Positions 26,127-35,700 of a stretch of 64,000 nt of DNA are shown piece by piece. This DNA comes from Butyrivibrio sp. (GTDB taxonomy: Bacteria > Bacillota > Clostridia > Lachnospirales > Lachnospiraceae): contig JAFUYO010000008.1 of the NCBI GenBank assembly GCA_017470505.1, positions 1 to 64,000 on the forward strand, in the 5' to 3' direction. Each line of letters opens with the position of its first letter. Position 1 is the stretch's first letter. A model generated the notes under the pieces. The model saw nothing but the letters and a program-made list of their open reading frames with translations. It was not told the origin of the DNA and did not search any database. The translations under genes were made by a program, and so were the position numbers.

Positions 26127-26621
26127 TCACTCCGGTTCATACATTAGCTCAAAGCTCTCGTAGTGATCCCCCGTGTAGTAAATGTAGCCGTCATCCGAGT
26201 AGATGATGCGCTTACCCCCGCGCTTTTTCTTTCCCAGAGTATCAATGTCGCACTCTCGGTACTCAGTATCCGTAGGAAGCAGCTCCTCGTAGTTTCCAAA
26301 GTAGTCGCCGCCTATACACATCCCCGGCGCGTAATCCTCAAGAGAGCCGCCGCTCCAGCCGAGCTTTTTGGCCTCTTTCTTGGTCATAAAGTTCATGGGG
26401 AGCTCGCCATAGGTGTGGATGTACAGCGCCACATCCTCCTTGGAGGTATAGACGCCATACGCATCTATCAAAGGCTCTTCGCCGTCTGTTTCTTCTTCGG
26501 TTCCTGCAGCTGATACTGCTGTATCTTCTGCGTCATCCTTGCCGCAGGCAACAACTCCAAGTACCAGTACCATAACCAGTAAAAGCGCTATGAACTTGTC
26601 AAATAGTCGTCTCTTTTTCAT
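26127..26621 (-). CDS. Lipoprotein of the barnase ribonuclease family
   Basis: 164 residues. An N-terminal signal ends in the lipobox VVAC (Cys26), then a 30-residue acidic linker leads to a barnase domain (about 55-162). Barnase catalytic residues are all present: Lys81 (K27), Asp106 (D54), Glu123 (E73), Arg134 (R83), Arg138 (R87) and His153 (H102); only Arg59 is changed, to Tyr111. The domain would cleave RNA preferentially after guanine. Classical barnase is freely secreted; this one appears lipid-anchored outside the membrane. It forms a pair with barstar downstream. The ribosome site is weak (AAGATGAC before ATG). Confidence 0.9.
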   Translation of the reverse strand: MKKRRLFDKFIALLLVMVLVLGVVACGKDDAEDTAVSAAGTEEETDGEEPLIDAYGVYTSKEDVALYIHTYGELPMNFMTKKEAKKLGWSGGSLEDYAPGMCIGGDYFGNYEELLPTDTEYRECDIDTLGKKKRGGKRIIYSDDGYIYYTGDHYESFELMYEPE

Positions 26622-26672
26622 GTCATCTTAAGTAATGTTGATGTAAAAAAACTCTCCTCCCCTTGCGCCCTG

Positions 26673-27782
26673 TCAGGCCGTGCAGATCCTTACGACATCG
26701 TCAGCGCGCGCAGAGAGCACTTCAGCAAGCTCTGCATCTATATCCTTTACCCAGGGATTCTTATGAGTCAGGTCTGCCATAGCCAATTGCGCGCCGCCTG
26801 CATTATCTGCCTTTCCACCGGTCAGCGCATTTTCTGAAACTCTCGTCCCGAACTCTCCGTAAAAGCAGTCAGGCTCATCCTTTGTTATGCCGCCCCAGCC
26901 GGAAAACCGCTCAGGCGCAACAGATGAGTCCATGGTGCAGTAAAGAAATACCGTCCTTGCCTCATCCCTCCAGGGGCGGCCCAGAAATACCGACCCTTCT
27001 TCGCACCCGCTGGCTCCGCCAATACTGCAGTTTCTGAATACAAAGCCGAGGTCATCCTTAAGCCCGCACCCGGCAGTTATGTATCCGTTTATCAGGCGCT
27101 CTGTCACATCTATCTGGTCCTTGTCAAGAGAAGGGGATTTTTTATCCGCAGCTTTTTCAGGCTTATTTGCCGATCCTCCTGCCCCCGAGTGCATCCTGTC
27201 ATTGCATATTATGGTGCAGTTATCAAATACCGCATCCGCCCCGCCGAAGATAAAGTCCACATCTCCCGTGATCGTGCAGTTTTTGTAGTACTGCTTTGTG
27301 AGGCGCCTCTCTGTCAAAACTCTGGGCCCCAGAAAGCCGTTCTTTTTCCGCTCGGTCCGGGGGAGCGGAGCACAGAACAGCGTGTCCTGGCAGCCCGTCA
27401 TCTTCACATCCTCAAACAGACACACATCGGCGTCGGCATATACTGCAAGTGCCTGCCCGACAACACGTCCGTCGCCAGCGCTGTTTCTGATAGCCATGTT
27501 CCTGACTCTCACTCTCTTCCCGCCAAAAAAAGCTGTATAACTTCTGAAGGTTCCGCGTTTTGTGCCGTCCGGCATCTCCTCATTGGCATAGTCGTCGTAG
27601 TCTATGACAGTTTTATCAGGCCCTGCTCCTACAAGGGTGATATCCTCTTTTTCGCAAAAGATTTTTTCCCGAAATACGCCCTCACCTATGATTATCTCGG
27701 CCGCTTCTCCGTAGGGAACCGCATCAACAGCCTCCTGGACCGTCGAAAAATCGCCGCCGCGCTTCTCAACATGTATCTCCAT
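26673..27782 (-). CDS. Pectin methylesterase (CE8)
   Basis: 369 residues, all of it a right-handed beta-helix esterase: STVQEAVDAVP near the start, VVGQALAVYAD, GCQDTLF (oxyanion glutamine and nearby Asp), DVDFIFGGADAVFDNC (catalytic Asp) and FLGRPWRDEARTV (the LGRPW motif). It removes methyl esters from pectin, exposing galacturonate for the polygalacturonase next to it. No signal peptide is visible, so it may act in the cytoplasm on imported pectin fragments. It follows the GH28 gene by 58 bp. Confidence 0.92.
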   Translation of the reverse strand: MEIHVEKRGGDFSTVQEAVDAVPYGEAAEIIIGEGVFREKIFCEKEDITLVGAGPDKTVIDYDDYANEEMPDGTKRGTFRSYTAFFGGKRVRVRNMAIRNSAGDGRVVGQALAVYADADVCLFEDVKMTGCQDTLFCAPLPRTERKKNGFLGPRVLTERRLTKQYYKNCTITGDVDFIFGGADAVFDNCTIICNDRMHSGAGGSANKPEKAADKKSPSLDKDQIDVTERLINGYITAGCGLKDDLGFVFRNCSIGGASGCEEGSVFLGRPWRDEARTVFLYCTMDSSVAPERFSGWGGITKDEPDCFYGEFGTRVSENALTGGKADNAGGAQLAMADLTHKNPWVKDIDAELAEVLSARADDVVRICTA

Positions 27783-27840
27783 TTAAAACCTCCAAATTAA
27801 GGCGCCGTTGAACCGGCACCGTGATTACCTGATCAGGCAA

Positions 27841-29415
27841 TCAAGCCTCGTACTCAACATCATCAAACGTGCTCTTTTCAACATTGTCCATCTCGGGAGC
27901 AGTATCTGCGCTCCCTGAAATCCTGACATTTTTGAGCTCAAGTTCTCTTACGTTTTTCGCATAAATTCCGCGGCCGCTCATCTCGTCAAAGTTGTCCATC
28001 ATAACAGGTCTCTCGGGCTCCCGCTCGTTCTCAGGAAGGAAAGTGACATTGATGTCCTCAAAGGAGAGCTTACCAATAGGACTCTCGGGAAGTCCCACAG
28101 CGCAGAGCATACATGCACTGACTCCCTCGCACTTTATGTTTCTGCCCGTAATCGAGCCTATCACAGGCGTCATCTCATCAACAGGTGCCGGTGCCTGGTT
28201 CTGCACATAGTCGCTGTGACCGTCTGGATCGCAGAAATAAAACATATTTACGGTAAACGGCATATGAACCCCGTTCATATCTATATTTTCAAATAAGATA
28301 TCGTCGAGAACAGACCTCTCGCCGCGACCTCTCCTGGTCTTGATGCGAAGTCCCCTGTCCGTTCCGTCAAAAATGCACTGTGATACGCGAACGTTCTTCA
28401 CTCCGCCGGCCGCCTCGGACCCGACCGTAACACTTCCGTGCCCTCTCTCAAGCCTGCAGTTTCGCACCGTGATATTCTCGGTGACCTTGTGGTGCTTCAT
28501 GCTCATGTAGTACTTGCCGCTCTTTATAGCCATACAGTCATCGCCAACCGATATTACCGTTCCAAGAACAAGCACATTCCCGCAGCTCTCGGGGTCGAGG
28601 CCGTCAGTGTTTGGAGAATTGGACGGATTCTTTATATAGAGATTCAGGAACCTTAAATCGTCGCTGTAATATGGATGAACTGTCCAGGAAGGTGAGTTCT
28701 GAACCGTGACGCTCTGCACCCTTACATTTCTGCACCTCACAAGGTACATTGTGCGCGGTCTCCATGCGATCCTCTTTTTCTTGGGATCCTGCCACCAGTC
28801 GGAGTTCTGCGCGTTTCCGTCGATGATCCCCTCTCCTATGATATCGAGGTTCTCAGCATCGATCGCTGTCACAAGAGAAGCAAAGCCGGTCAGAGGATTT
28901 CCCTCCCAGCTTGCGAGGTTGTACTCATCCTTTTCATCGGTTGTCTGCGTCATTCCCGGCAGAATTGGATAGTGCGTTCTGTCAGTATCCCCCAGGATCC
29001 TTGCGCCCTCATCAATCCAGAGCGTCATATTGCTCTTAAGAAAAAGAGCTGTCGATAAGTAATCACCCTTTGGAAGATACACCGTCCCGTCCTTGGGACA
29101 GCAGCAGATTGCAGCCTGAATTGCTGCAGTATCAGAAGTTGCTCCGTCGCCCTTTGCGCCGAAAGCCCTGACATCAAGGAGCACCGACTCATGCCCTGTC
29201 GTAAACTCCTTCTCGTTACCTGTATCGTCTCCCACAGCTATCCTGTAGGTTGTATCAGGTAAAAGTCCTCCCAGGGATACAACATTTCTGTCAGTGGAAA
29301 TTCTCTTTTCCCCGTTGATGTAAACGCTGTACTCACTATCCTGCCTGAATATGCTGTCAGATAAAAGCTCGATAGTGACGCTTCTGTTAAATACTTCTAC
29401 AATTCTGAAATCCAT
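27841..29415 (-). CDS. Glycoside hydrolase family 28 polygalacturonase
   Basis: 524 residues from the ATG at 29415 (AGGAGGG six bases upstream). An N-terminal FnIII-like region (about 1-80) precedes VRAFGAKGDGATSDTAAIQAA, the start of the beta-helix. The GH28 catalytic motifs are SPNTDGLDPES (NTD), VGDDCMAIKSGK (DD), RGHGSVTVGSE (GHG) and RIKTRRG (RxK). It hydrolyses polygalacturonate, with unmethylated substrate supplied by the CE8 enzyme in the same cluster. No signal peptide is seen, which points to intracellular or oligomer-directed activity. Confidence 0.92.
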   Translation of the reverse strand: MDFRIVEVFNRSVTIELLSDSIFRQDSEYSVYINGEKRISTDRNVVSLGGLLPDTTYRIAVGDDTGNEKEFTTGHESVLLDVRAFGAKGDGATSDTAAIQAAICCCPKDGTVYLPKGDYLSTALFLKSNMTLWIDEGARILGDTDRTHYPILPGMTQTTDEKDEYNLASWEGNPLTGFASLVTAIDAENLDIIGEGIIDGNAQNSDWWQDPKKKRIAWRPRTMYLVRCRNVRVQSVTVQNSPSWTVHPYYSDDLRFLNLYIKNPSNSPNTDGLDPESCGNVLVLGTVISVGDDCMAIKSGKYYMSMKHHKVTENITVRNCRLERGHGSVTVGSEAAGGVKNVRVSQCIFDGTDRGLRIKTRRGRGERSVLDDILFENIDMNGVHMPFTVNMFYFCDPDGHSDYVQNQAPAPVDEMTPVIGSITGRNIKCEGVSACMLCAVGLPESPIGKLSFEDINVTFLPENEREPERPVMMDNFDEMSGRGIYAKNVRELELKNVRISGSADTAPEMDNVEKSTFDDVEYEA

Positions 29416-29523
29416 AGTCCCTCCTGTAAAAAAGCTACACTCCATTTATTACTGCCGCCAAAAGCGAAAAAGCTGCATTTTTAAGGTCTGTCAGAAAGGC
29501 GCCCTCGATATGTCTTTGCCGCA

Positions 29524-30357
29524 TCATTCAGAGCCTTTTTCTTTTGAAATCCACGCATCAATTATCTCTGCGGTCTCATCAAGCTGCTCCTCTACTGTGA
29601 TCTCCGGCCTGCCATCCCCGTCCTGGATTCCGTAGCATCCAAAGTATGAATGAATACCGCCTTCAATTATCTCTTCTTTTGCATCATCCGGCCAGTTGAC
29701 CTTGTACTTTTCGTAGCTTTCCCGCTTCAGCACGCCATCCTCAGAGCCCACGACCGACAAAAGACGCGGTATCTTTCCGTGAAGGTCATCTACGGAGTAG
29801 GATGCACACAGTATCAGCCCCTTAAAGGAAATCCCGATTACGTCACCTGCCTGACCTGACGCACCCTCACCTGCTTGTGAGCGCACCAGGTATTTGGCTG
29901 CTGCCACTCCTCCAAGTGAGTGTCCCGCAAGATACCAGTCGACGCCGTCAACCAGAGTCATCTCATCGGCATATCTCTTCCAGATATCGTCGATTGCGTC
30001 AATGTTCAGAAAAGCAAGATTCCCCCTCATATGCGGGATCACGCAGATGTAGCCACGGGCGGAGAGCTTGTACATCAGACCGCTGTAGGCTTTGTACTCA
30101 ACCTTTCCTCCCGGATAATACGCTATTACTGCCTTTACACTGCTTAGATCAGCCGGTATGAAAACCGTCCCCTGATCATCCGAATATGATTTGACGCCAT
30201 CTCCCACTTCAGCAGCTATACTCTCAATCATAACGCTGTCCGCAACATAATAATTGCCGGTGTAGATCTTAAAGCCGATAAAGCCGGCCACAAGCCCCAA
30301 CACCAGCACCACCGCTGCCACAGCAAAAAATTTCTTAAATCTGTTACTTTTCTTCAA
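29524..30357 (-). CDS. Membrane-anchored alpha/beta hydrolase
   Basis: 277 residues, starting with TTG (GGGGAGAAGC upstream). A lysine-rich N-terminus and one hydrophobic segment (about 11-32) anchor it, with the catalytic part outside. It has the nucleophile elbow GHSLGG (Ser near 143), a catalytic Asp probably in VVGSEDGV and His in GGIHSYFG. The late GG-H-x-x-FG-Y pattern belongs to an esterase-like group. Upstream of the GH28 and CE8 genes, it might deacetylate or deesterify pectin-type substrates; that is inference. Confidence 0.78.
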   Translation of the reverse strand: MKKSNRFKKFFAVAAVVLVLGLVAGFIGFKIYTGNYYVADSVMIESIAAEVGDGVKSYSDDQGTVFIPADLSSVKAVIAYYPGGKVEYKAYSGLMYKLSARGYICVIPHMRGNLAFLNIDAIDDIWKRYADEMTLVDGVDWYLAGHSLGGVAAAKYLVRSQAGEGASGQAGDVIGISFKGLILCASYSVDDLHGKIPRLLSVVGSEDGVLKRESYEKYKVNWPDDAKEEIIEGGIHSYFGCYGIQDGDGRPEITVEEQLDETAEIIDAWISKEKGSE

Positions 30358-30382
30358 AAGCTTCTCCCCACAAAAAACATTT

Positions 30383-30412
30383 CATATCTGATTATACCTC
30401 TATTATAAGCAC
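30383..30412 (-). promoter_or_regulatory. Predicted sigma-A promoter of the alpha/beta hydrolase-GH28-CE8 cluster
   Basis: On the minus strand TTGTTT, 18-bp spacer, TATAAT about 30 bases before the TTG start. A second TATAAT-like hexamer lies within the spacer. No SigI-like elements (CCCC A-tract, CGWA) are seen here, so the pectin genes may not be direct SigI targets. Confidence 0.5.
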
Positions 30413-30431
30413 TCAAACAATACGCATTTTA

Positions 30432-30460
30432 AAACCGGCGAGCAATGTGCTCGCCGGTTT
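30432..30460 (-). terminator. Terminator after rsgI
   Basis: AAACCGGCGAGCA (30432-30444) pairs perfectly over 13 bp with TGCTCGCCGGTTT (30448-30460); on the minus strand the stem is followed by TTTTAAAATG. It lies 5 bp past the rsgI stop. Confidence 0.75.
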
Positions 30461-30464
30461 GTAT

Positions 30465-31793
30465 TTACAGGTCTGATTCAGTTTGTTCACTTGGCAGAAC
30501 AACGTCTCCGGTTTCATCATCAGATGACTGATCTTCAACCGGCGCAGCCACGTCTTCGGTATTTCCGTCAAGTGACGGGTCTTCACCGGGCGCAGCCACG
30601 TCTTCGGTATCGCCATTTAATGAAGGAGACTCATCGTTCTCACTGTCCTCTTTCGGTTCTTCATGTACAGGAGCTGCCGGAGGGTTTTCTGCCTGCCCGG
30701 GCGTTGAAGCTTCTGCTCCACTTTCCGGTACGCTTACTTCCTGTGTCTGTTCACCTTCACTGACAGGTGCAGGTGTTTCAGGCTGAACAACCGGTTGTGT
30801 CTCAGGCTGAGTAACAGGCTGAACAACAGGCTGAGTTTCAGCTGCAGGCTCTCCGGAACTGTTAACATCTTCAGAAGGAGCCGGACTTTGCTCTTTGGCT
30901 TCTCCACCGGCTTCGGTTGTGCCTGTACCGGCGGTTCCGCCTTTCTCTTTTTCTATGCTTTCACAACTACTCTCATCAACACCATTCTCATCATCCTTTT
31001 TGCGCGTGTTTGGCGATGTCCCATCACCCGCGTCACTGTTATTCTCATCTTCTCCCTTGGAGTTCTCCCCGCCCTGATCCGCTTCGGTATCAGCGCTGTT
31101 TAAAGAACTGTCTTCCGCTTTCTCGTGAACATCGGAATTCTTACCTGTGTTATCTTTCTCATAATTATTCTCCGGAGAAGGAGTCGTAGTGCTGCTCTCT
31201 TCTTTAGAGCTCTCCTTCAGACTTACAGAGACTTCTCCCTGACTGGCATTCCAGGTCTCTGCCGCCTGACCAAGCTCTTGTTTTATTGCTTCATTTCTTT
31301 TTCCAAAAAGAGAATTTGTAACAGTAACATCAGCGGTAACGTCAACATCCCCTTCAAGGATGTAGTCCATATCCTTCATTGTGTTAAGGGTTACTTCAAA
31401 TGCCTCAGGGAGCTTCAATTTAGTCACATCCCTGCCGAGGCCGTCAAGAACTTTTTGTCCATCGTCATTTTCTGCGGTGGCACTTACTACTCTGTCAAAA
31501 ACATTAACTCCGTATGTGATAGAAGGCTTTACACTTATGGTTACATATGAAACCGGGGCAGCATTTACTGTTGCAGTTCCGATGACAATCAGCACCGCAG
31601 CTGCGGCTGCAGCCATGTATGACATCCATGAAACTTTAAAGACAGAGATCTTTGACTTCTTTGCGGGCTTCTCCTCAGCCACATCAATGACCTGTCCTAT
31701 TTCATATTGGGCGTTGTCAACATATCGAAGCTCTCCGCCCTCCAGCGCTATGGCTGCCTTTTTATCTCTGATTGCTATTACTACCGCTCTCAT
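30465..31793 (-). CDS. rsgI: RsgI-type anti-sigma-I factor
   Basis: 442 residues. An N-terminal RsgI domain (1-45, MRAVVIAIRDKKAAIALEGG) binds SigI in the cytoplasm; a membrane segment follows at 55-78; then an extracytoplasmic domain about 80-170; then an acidic, Pro/Glu/Ser-rich low-complexity tail to the end. The tail holds repeats of about 20 residues (PSLDGNTEDVAAP), which show at the DNA level as tandem units at 30500-30640. At the juxtamembrane position where RsgI proteins have an Asn-Pro autocleavage site (N-P-S-I), this protein has Lys89-Pro90. No carbohydrate-binding module is visible. It overlaps nothing: its ATG is 2 bp after the sigI stop. Confidence 0.85.
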   Translation of the reverse strand: MRAVVIAIRDKKAAIALEGGELRYVDNAQYEIGQVIDVAEEKPAKKSKISVFKVSWMSYMAAAAAAVLIVIGTATVNAAPVSYVTISVKPSITYGVNVFDRVVSATAENDDGQKVLDGLGRDVTKLKLPEAFEVTLNTMKDMDYILEGDVDVTADVTVTNSLFGKRNEAIKQELGQAAETWNASQGEVSVSLKESSKEESSTTTPSPENNYEKDNTGKNSDVHEKAEDSSLNSADTEADQGGENSKGEDENNSDAGDGTSPNTRKKDDENGVDESSCESIEKEKGGTAGTGTTEAGGEAKEQSPAPSEDVNSSGEPAAETQPVVQPVTQPETQPVVQPETPAPVSEGEQTQEVSVPESGAEASTPGQAENPPAAPVHEEPKEDSENDESPSLNGDTEDVAAPGEDPSLDGNTEDVAAPVEDQSSDDETGDVVLPSEQTESDL

Positions 31794-31795
31794 TG

Positions 31796-32521
31796 TCAGT
31801 TATTCCCCATCGATATAAAAGATCCTATTCCGCTGTAATCACCTGCCTTAACAAGAATTGCAGCGATAAGGTATTTCCTGTGTCTGTCTATCAGCTTTCT
31901 GCTCTCGCCTGACCTTTTTACTATCTCACCGACCTGAAGAGTGCGTGTTCTCTTTAGTTCATCGATGAGCGGCGGCGGATCAAAGAACGCTTTCAAGGCC
32001 CTCCCACAGCTCCTCTTAGTCTTTTCTGATTTGGGAGCAACTGCCGGAAGATCAAAAAGATCTATCCCGTAGGCGCCAAGTTCCTGGCTAAGTGCTTCAA
32101 TCTCATCTTTCAGTGTGTTGTCGACATAAACTGCCGTCTTATTCTGAACCTGCTGCCTTATGGAAACCGATCCATCATCCTCGTCATCGTATATTTCTCC
32201 CGAAAAAGCATCCGGAGCAACGGTAAGCTCTTTTCCAAGCTTCGACTGGGATCTGATGTCATCAAGGAGTCTGCTCTTTGTCACAAGTGCTGCGTAGTTC
32301 CAGAAGTCGCCCTTATCGGCGTTGTACGAATCAATCGCTTCTGAGACTGCAAGAAGAGCAGTGCTGTACTCCTCATCGGAATCTGTGATCGTTCTTTTCA
32401 GTATGCGGGCTGTAAGATGCAGTATGTGTGACTGCTCATCAAAAAGAAATCTTTCTTTTTGTTCTTTATCCTGCCCGGCCTTAATGGCCCTTAAGTTTTC
32501 TTCGTCTTTACGGTTTTCCAT
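31796..32521 (-). CDS. sigI: RNA polymerase sigma-I factor
   Basis: 241 residues of the SigI family (a divergent sigma-70 group): region 2-like segment with ESIDSYNADKGDFWNYAALVTKSRLLDDIRSQ and a C-terminal SigI-specific helical part ending in RHRKYLIAAILVKAGDY. SigI factors in Clostridia direct genes for plant polysaccharide breakdown and are held by a membrane RsgI. The start ATG has no ribosome site; TATAAT lies 8 bp upstream, hinting at a leaderless transcript. Paired with rsgI in the typical order. Confidence 0.88.
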   Translation of the reverse strand: MENRKDEENLRAIKAGQDKEQKERFLFDEQSHILHLTARILKRTITDSDEEYSTALLAVSEAIDSYNADKGDFWNYAALVTKSRLLDDIRSQSKLGKELTVAPDAFSGEIYDDEDDGSVSIRQQVQNKTAVYVDNTLKDEIEALSQELGAYGIDLFDLPAVAPKSEKTKRSCGRALKAFFDPPPLIDELKRTRTLQVGEIVKRSGESRKLIDRHRKYLIAAILVKAGDYSGIGSFISMGNN

Positions 32522-32585
32522 ACATAAAATTATAGCATATCAACATCAACTATATGCAACATCTTCTATGTAAAGATTATACCTT

Positions 32586-32660
32586 TTACCTCGTACCCGA
32601 TCTCACTACGTTCAGGCTTCTATGACAGTGTCCTGTTGCCAACATCCTGTTATGCATCAT
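32586..32660 (-). CDS. 24-codon leader ORF upstream of sigI
   Basis: ATG at 32660 preceded by AAAGGAGG with six-base spacing; the frame reads MMHNRMLATGHCHRSLNVVR and four more residues, then TAA, ending 64 bp before sigI. The ribosome site is far stronger than that of sigI itself, so the peptide is probably made. It carries one cysteine and many basic residues. It may attenuate or couple sigI expression, or encode an unrelated small peptide. A SigI-type promoter candidate lies 50 bp upstream. Confidence 0.5.
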   Translation of the reverse strand: MMHNRMLATGHCHRSLNVVRSGTR

Positions 32661-32709
32661 AGTGTGCCTCCTTTCGTTTTCTTAAGAGTTTTATTCTTAT
32701 GATATTTAA

Positions 32710-32737
32710 TACGGAGGCTGTGAATAAAATTTTGGGG
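32710..32737 (-). promoter_or_regulatory. Candidate SigI-type promoter
   Basis: On the minus strand CCCCAAAA (32737-32730) is followed after 16 bp by CGTA (32713-32710). This fits the reported SigI promoter pattern of a C-rich/A-tract -35 and a CGWA -10. Transcription would start near 32703, giving a leader that contains the 24-codon ORF before sigI, consistent with autoregulation. Confidence 0.45.
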
Positions 32738-32769
32738 TACTTTTGCAAGTTTATATTTTCTTTATAATT

Positions 32770-35700
32770 TCATGATCCAAGCAGCTCCATCAGCTGCTCT
32801 TTTGACATGTTCATGAGTGACTCACTCTCTCCCGAGAGAATGGCATCCGCCAGGTCCTTCTTGGCGTTCTGCATCTCGATTATCTTCTCCTCGATGGTGT
32901 CCTTGACTATGAGTTTGAACACCGAGACTTTCTTCGTCTGCCCTATCCTGTGAGCCCTGTCAGTTGCCTGATTCTGCGCAGCAAGGTTCCACCACGGGTC
33001 GTAGTGGATTACGACGTCCGCACCTACGAGGTTGAGTCCGGTCCCTCCCGCCTTCAGCGAGATGAGAAAGAGCGGAACAGAGTTCTCATTAAAGCTCCGC
33101 ACCAGCTTTATCCTCTCCTCCTTCAGTGTCTGGCCGGTTATCTTGTAGTATTCTATGCCCGCTGCCTTAAGGTCTTTTTCCAAAAGTTCAAACATGGAGG
33201 TGAACTGGGAAAAGAGCAGCACCTTGTGGCCGCCGTCTATCGCGCTCTCAACAAGCTCTATGCAGGAAGCTCTCTTGGCCGACTCTCCCGTGTATCCCTC
33301 CGTGATAAGTCCGGGGTCGCAGCATATCTGCCTGATCCTGGTGAGTTCGGCAATGACCTTTATCCTGTCCTTGCCCGAATCGTACTCACTGCTCTGGATG
33401 AGCTTCTTCATATGAGTAACCTGAGCGTCGTAGAGCTTTCTCTGCTCGGCATCAAATCTTGAGTAGCGCACCTCTTCAATCTTGTCGGGAAGGTCTTTTA
33501 ATACATCCTCCTTGAGCCTTCTGAGTATGAAGGGGCTTACCATGCCCCGCAGGTGCTTTGTTGCCTCCTCGTCTTTGTTTTTGGTGATAGCTGTCTCGAA
33601 GTCGCTCTTAAATCTCTCATATGTGTACAGAAATCCCGGCATCAGAAAGTCAAATATGCTCCAGAGCTCGCTCAGCCTGTTCTCGATCGGAGTTCCCGTG
33701 AGCGCAAACCTGTGAGATGCATTTATTACCTTGACAGACTTACTCACAGCTGCCTGCGCATTCTTGATGTACTGCGCCTCATCGATAATCTCAAAGTCAA
33801 ACTTATGATCCTCATACAGTCCGATATCTCTTTTCAGAAGGTCATAGGATGTGACGAAAACATCGGGCTTTTGCTTTGACGAGAGGATCTTTTTTCTCTC
33901 CGTCTGGGTCCCTGTAACGGTCTTCACGCTGATATCAGGTGCAAAGCGCTTGAACTCCTCCTCCCAGTTGTACACCAGTGATGCGGGGCAGACTATGAGG
34001 GCAGTGATTTTTTCTTTCAGGACCCTGCTCTGCAAAAGGGCTATCACCTGCAAAGTCTTACCAAGTCCCATATCGTCGGCAAGGATTCCCCCAAAGCCGA
34101 GCTCAGTCAGCATCGAGAGCCACCTGAAGCCGTACTTCTGATAGCCCCTTAAGATCTTCGACAGGCTCTTTGGCACCTCGACATCACTCTCTTTTACAGC
34201 GTTGAAATTTCTTATCAGGTTCTTGAAATTGCTGTCCCTGTCGGATGCGATCTCATCGTGCTCCTGCAGGAGTTTATTGATGTAGATTGCCCTGTAGAGC
34301 GGAAGGTGGAGCTTACCCCTGGTAAACTCCTTCGCGGAAACTCCCATGGCCTCCATAGTCGAAACCAGCTCCTCAAGCGCATCATCCTTATCAAGCCTTA
34401 TGAACTCACCGCTCTTTAGCCTGTAAAATTTCTTCTTTTTGCGGTAGCTCTCCAAAAGGTCAAGGAGTTCTTCCTCAGACATGTCGTCTGTCGTAACATC
34501 GAGGTTCAATATCCCGCTCTCGACAGAGACGCCGAGCCTTATGACAGGCGCCTTTCTTATCTTCAGCCTCTCAAACTCCTTTGTCGCCCTGACTTCGCCA
34601 AGTGCCATGAGATCCGACAGCCCCTCGTTCAGTATATTGAAGGTGTTGTCACCGCTCTTCTCACACATAAACAACGCCCCGCTATCGGCGGTATGCGGCA
34701 GGTACTTCATAAGCGTCTCAACCGCCCTCTGCTCAAAAGAGATGTCCCTTGAGTCAGGGAGTGGATAATCAGCGTCCGTCAGTACATGGAGCGGTGTCTC
34801 TTCCCCGGCGTATTCTGCGCAGACTCTGCCTGTTATATTGTCCTCGTCTGCATCCATGTAAAAGATGATCTCACACTCAGGAGGGAGATAGTCCCGGTAA
34901 GAGGCTATGTCTTTGTCTGAAATCTCAATCTCCGGCGCCTCCATCAGCTGCGGCAGGAGGCGGTAGTAAAACTCGGAGAGGTTCTTTTTGCCGATCGTGA
35001 AGGCGACAGACTCTCCCTCGTTGTTGTCGGTAAGCATTTTAACTATCGGGGATATCTCATCGATCCTCGAAAAAACTCCGTCCGATTCATCAAGAATGTA
35101 ATTGTAATCCCTTCCTTTTATAAGCCGCGGAACAATTGCGCTGACACTTAGCCCCTTAAAGTGCTTTTTGTCATCAAGGAGCTTATTTATCACAAGTTTT
35201 ATCTTAATCTTCCCCCCGCAGATGCGGACAGTGCTCATAGCGCTTCTCGATCCGTTAAATCCGATACCGACGCTCCTTCCCTCAGAGGCGTCATAAAATC
35301 TGTCTATCAGCTCCGGAGTCAGCTCAATCCTGTCCTTATGAGTTTTGGAGTAGCCGCGGTAAATGCGCATTTCATTTACCTTCTCCTCGAAGAGCTTCTC
35401 GTCAGATTTGGCTTTTTTGATTATCTCGTAGTACTTTTCTGCCTCATCTGTAAAGTCGAGATCCATGAAGGAGATCATGTTCTTCTTGCCAAGCTGCAGC
35501 GCTCCTGCCTTATCTCTGGTATCCGTCAGCTCGCCCACGTCCTTGAGCATGTATTTCTTTTCCACGCCTATCTTAAATGACAAAAAAAGATTTCTTCTGT
35601 AATTGTCTCCGACGATCAGCGTGGGCTCAAGCTCTATCACCCTGCTCTTTTCCGTGACCTCCTCAGCCTTCTTTAAGGCGGCAAAGCTCCTGTAGGAATT

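Noticed and set aside
30500..30640. Tandem DNA repeats resembling a short CRISPR-like array
   Set aside because: They are in-frame repeats in the low-complexity tail of rsgI and encode near-identical peptide units; spacing and lack of cas genes exclude CRISPR.
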